This document shows, piece after piece, positions 13,279 to 13,567 of a stretch of DNA of 13,567 nucleotides (position 1 is the first letter of the stretch; each line of letters begins with the position of its first letter). The translations under genes were made by a program, and so were the position numbers. The DNA lies in the NCBI GenBank assembly GCA_052390035.1, contig JBQTHI010000154.1, forward strand, positions 1-13,567, in the 5' to 3' direction. The notes beneath the pieces were generated by a model, which saw only the letters and a program-made list of their open reading frames with translations, was not told the origin of the DNA and ran no database searches. The stretch is from JBQTHI01 sp052390035. GTDB taxonomy: Bacteria; Actinomycetota; Acidimicrobiia; Spongiisociales; ZC4RG35.

Positions 13279-13567
13279 TTAGGAGGTCGTTGTCGCCGCC
13301 GAAAGCGAGGCGAGCCTCTCCAGATCTTCGGCCATGACGACAATCTCGTCACCTTCATTGAGCAGGACCGACGACGCGGGGTTGGTCATGATCGTGTCCG
13401 CTCGGGCGATGGCGAGAAGGGTGGCGCCGTTCTGCTGCTTCAGACGCTGGGAGATTTCGAGGACTGTCATCCCCGCCATCCGCTCCGGCAGACGCACCCG
13501 GTACAGCTCCGACCCGACACCCCCCGAGACCAGGTCCGTAACGAGATCACCCAGGCCCGGATAGAGG
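13279..13567 (-). CDS. TrkA/RCK C-terminal domain protein, 3' part (runs off window)
   Basis: The frame is open from the window edge to TAA 13281-13279 and shows a complete RCK_C (TrkA_C) domain: ELYRVRLPERMAGMTVLEIS, then LKQQNGATLLAIARADTIM, then NPASSVLLNEGDEIVVMAED and LERL. This domain regulates potassium channels and transporters by ligand binding. Upstream residues (YPGLGDLVTDLVSGGVGSEL) are the linker from an RCK_N domain, so the gene is a potassium channel or Trk-type protein whose N-terminus lies beyond 13567. A GTG at 13497 is an internal codon, not the start. Seven nt separate it from the peroxiredoxin ATG. Confidence 0.85.
   Translation of the reverse strand, partial: LYPGLGDLVTDLVSGGVGSELYRVRLPERMAGMTVLEISQRLKQQNGATLLAIARADTIMTNPASSVLLNEGDEIVVMAEDLERLASLSAATTTS

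Noticed and set aside
13272..13358. Upstream start at 13358 for the peroxiredoxin frame
   Set aside because: It would overlap the RCK_C domain gene by 80 nt and add a basic, non-peroxiredoxin N-terminus; ATG 13271 fits the family start.
1..13567. tRNA, rRNA, CRISPR array, transposase or phage genes
   Set aside because: I looked for these on both strands and saw no convincing cloverleaf, repeat-spacer series or transposase-like frame.

Overview
The window looks like chromosomal DNA of a high-GC actinobacterium. Acidimicrobiia or a relative is my best guess, because exported proteins carry long Thr-rich linkers, many genes start with GTG, and the gene order is leuS, comEA, comEC, holA. The lineage is an inference; no rRNA or other marker is present. 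Nearly all genes are on the minus strand. The exceptions are a GGDEF-like gene (5395-6240) and a PPK2 kinase (about 9043-9846).

From high to low coordinates, in the direction of most transcription: the C-terminal end of a TrkA/RCK potassium-transport protein (13279 to the window edge) is followed 7 nt later by a peroxiredoxin. Its reading frame contains an in-frame TGA exactly at the peroxidatic cysteine, with a SECIS-like hairpin just downstream. I read it as one selenocysteine protein (12798-13271, Sec44), which ordinary gene calling would split into two fragments. This is the main discovery in the window. Next come leuS (10306-12735) and a small HExxH putative metallopeptidase whose 3' end lies inside a long terminator palindrome shared with the convergent PPK2 gene. 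Then come comEA and comEC (DNA uptake).

Between comEC and holA, which are neighbours in many bacteria, lies accessory DNA. It holds a membrane-anchored degenerate GGDEF protein and then an operon of a cupredoxin-like lipoprotein, a multi-pass membrane protein split into two ORFs by a TGATG junction, a decayed or start-less TPR fragment, and a 53-aa one-TM protein. A 24-bp imperfect direct repeat bounds this operon on both sides. The TPR fragment and the 53-aa protein are easy to miss.

The low-coordinate end is a tightly packed operon: a secreted or anchored protein of unknown function (2563-3015), a divergent dihydropteroate synthase (1744-2562), holA (749-1747), a Thr-rich anchored protein (62-655), and the first 21 codons of another exported protein overlapping it by ATGA. 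No tRNA, rRNA, CRISPR array or recognisable insertion sequence was seen, and no stretch over 300 bases lacks a gene.
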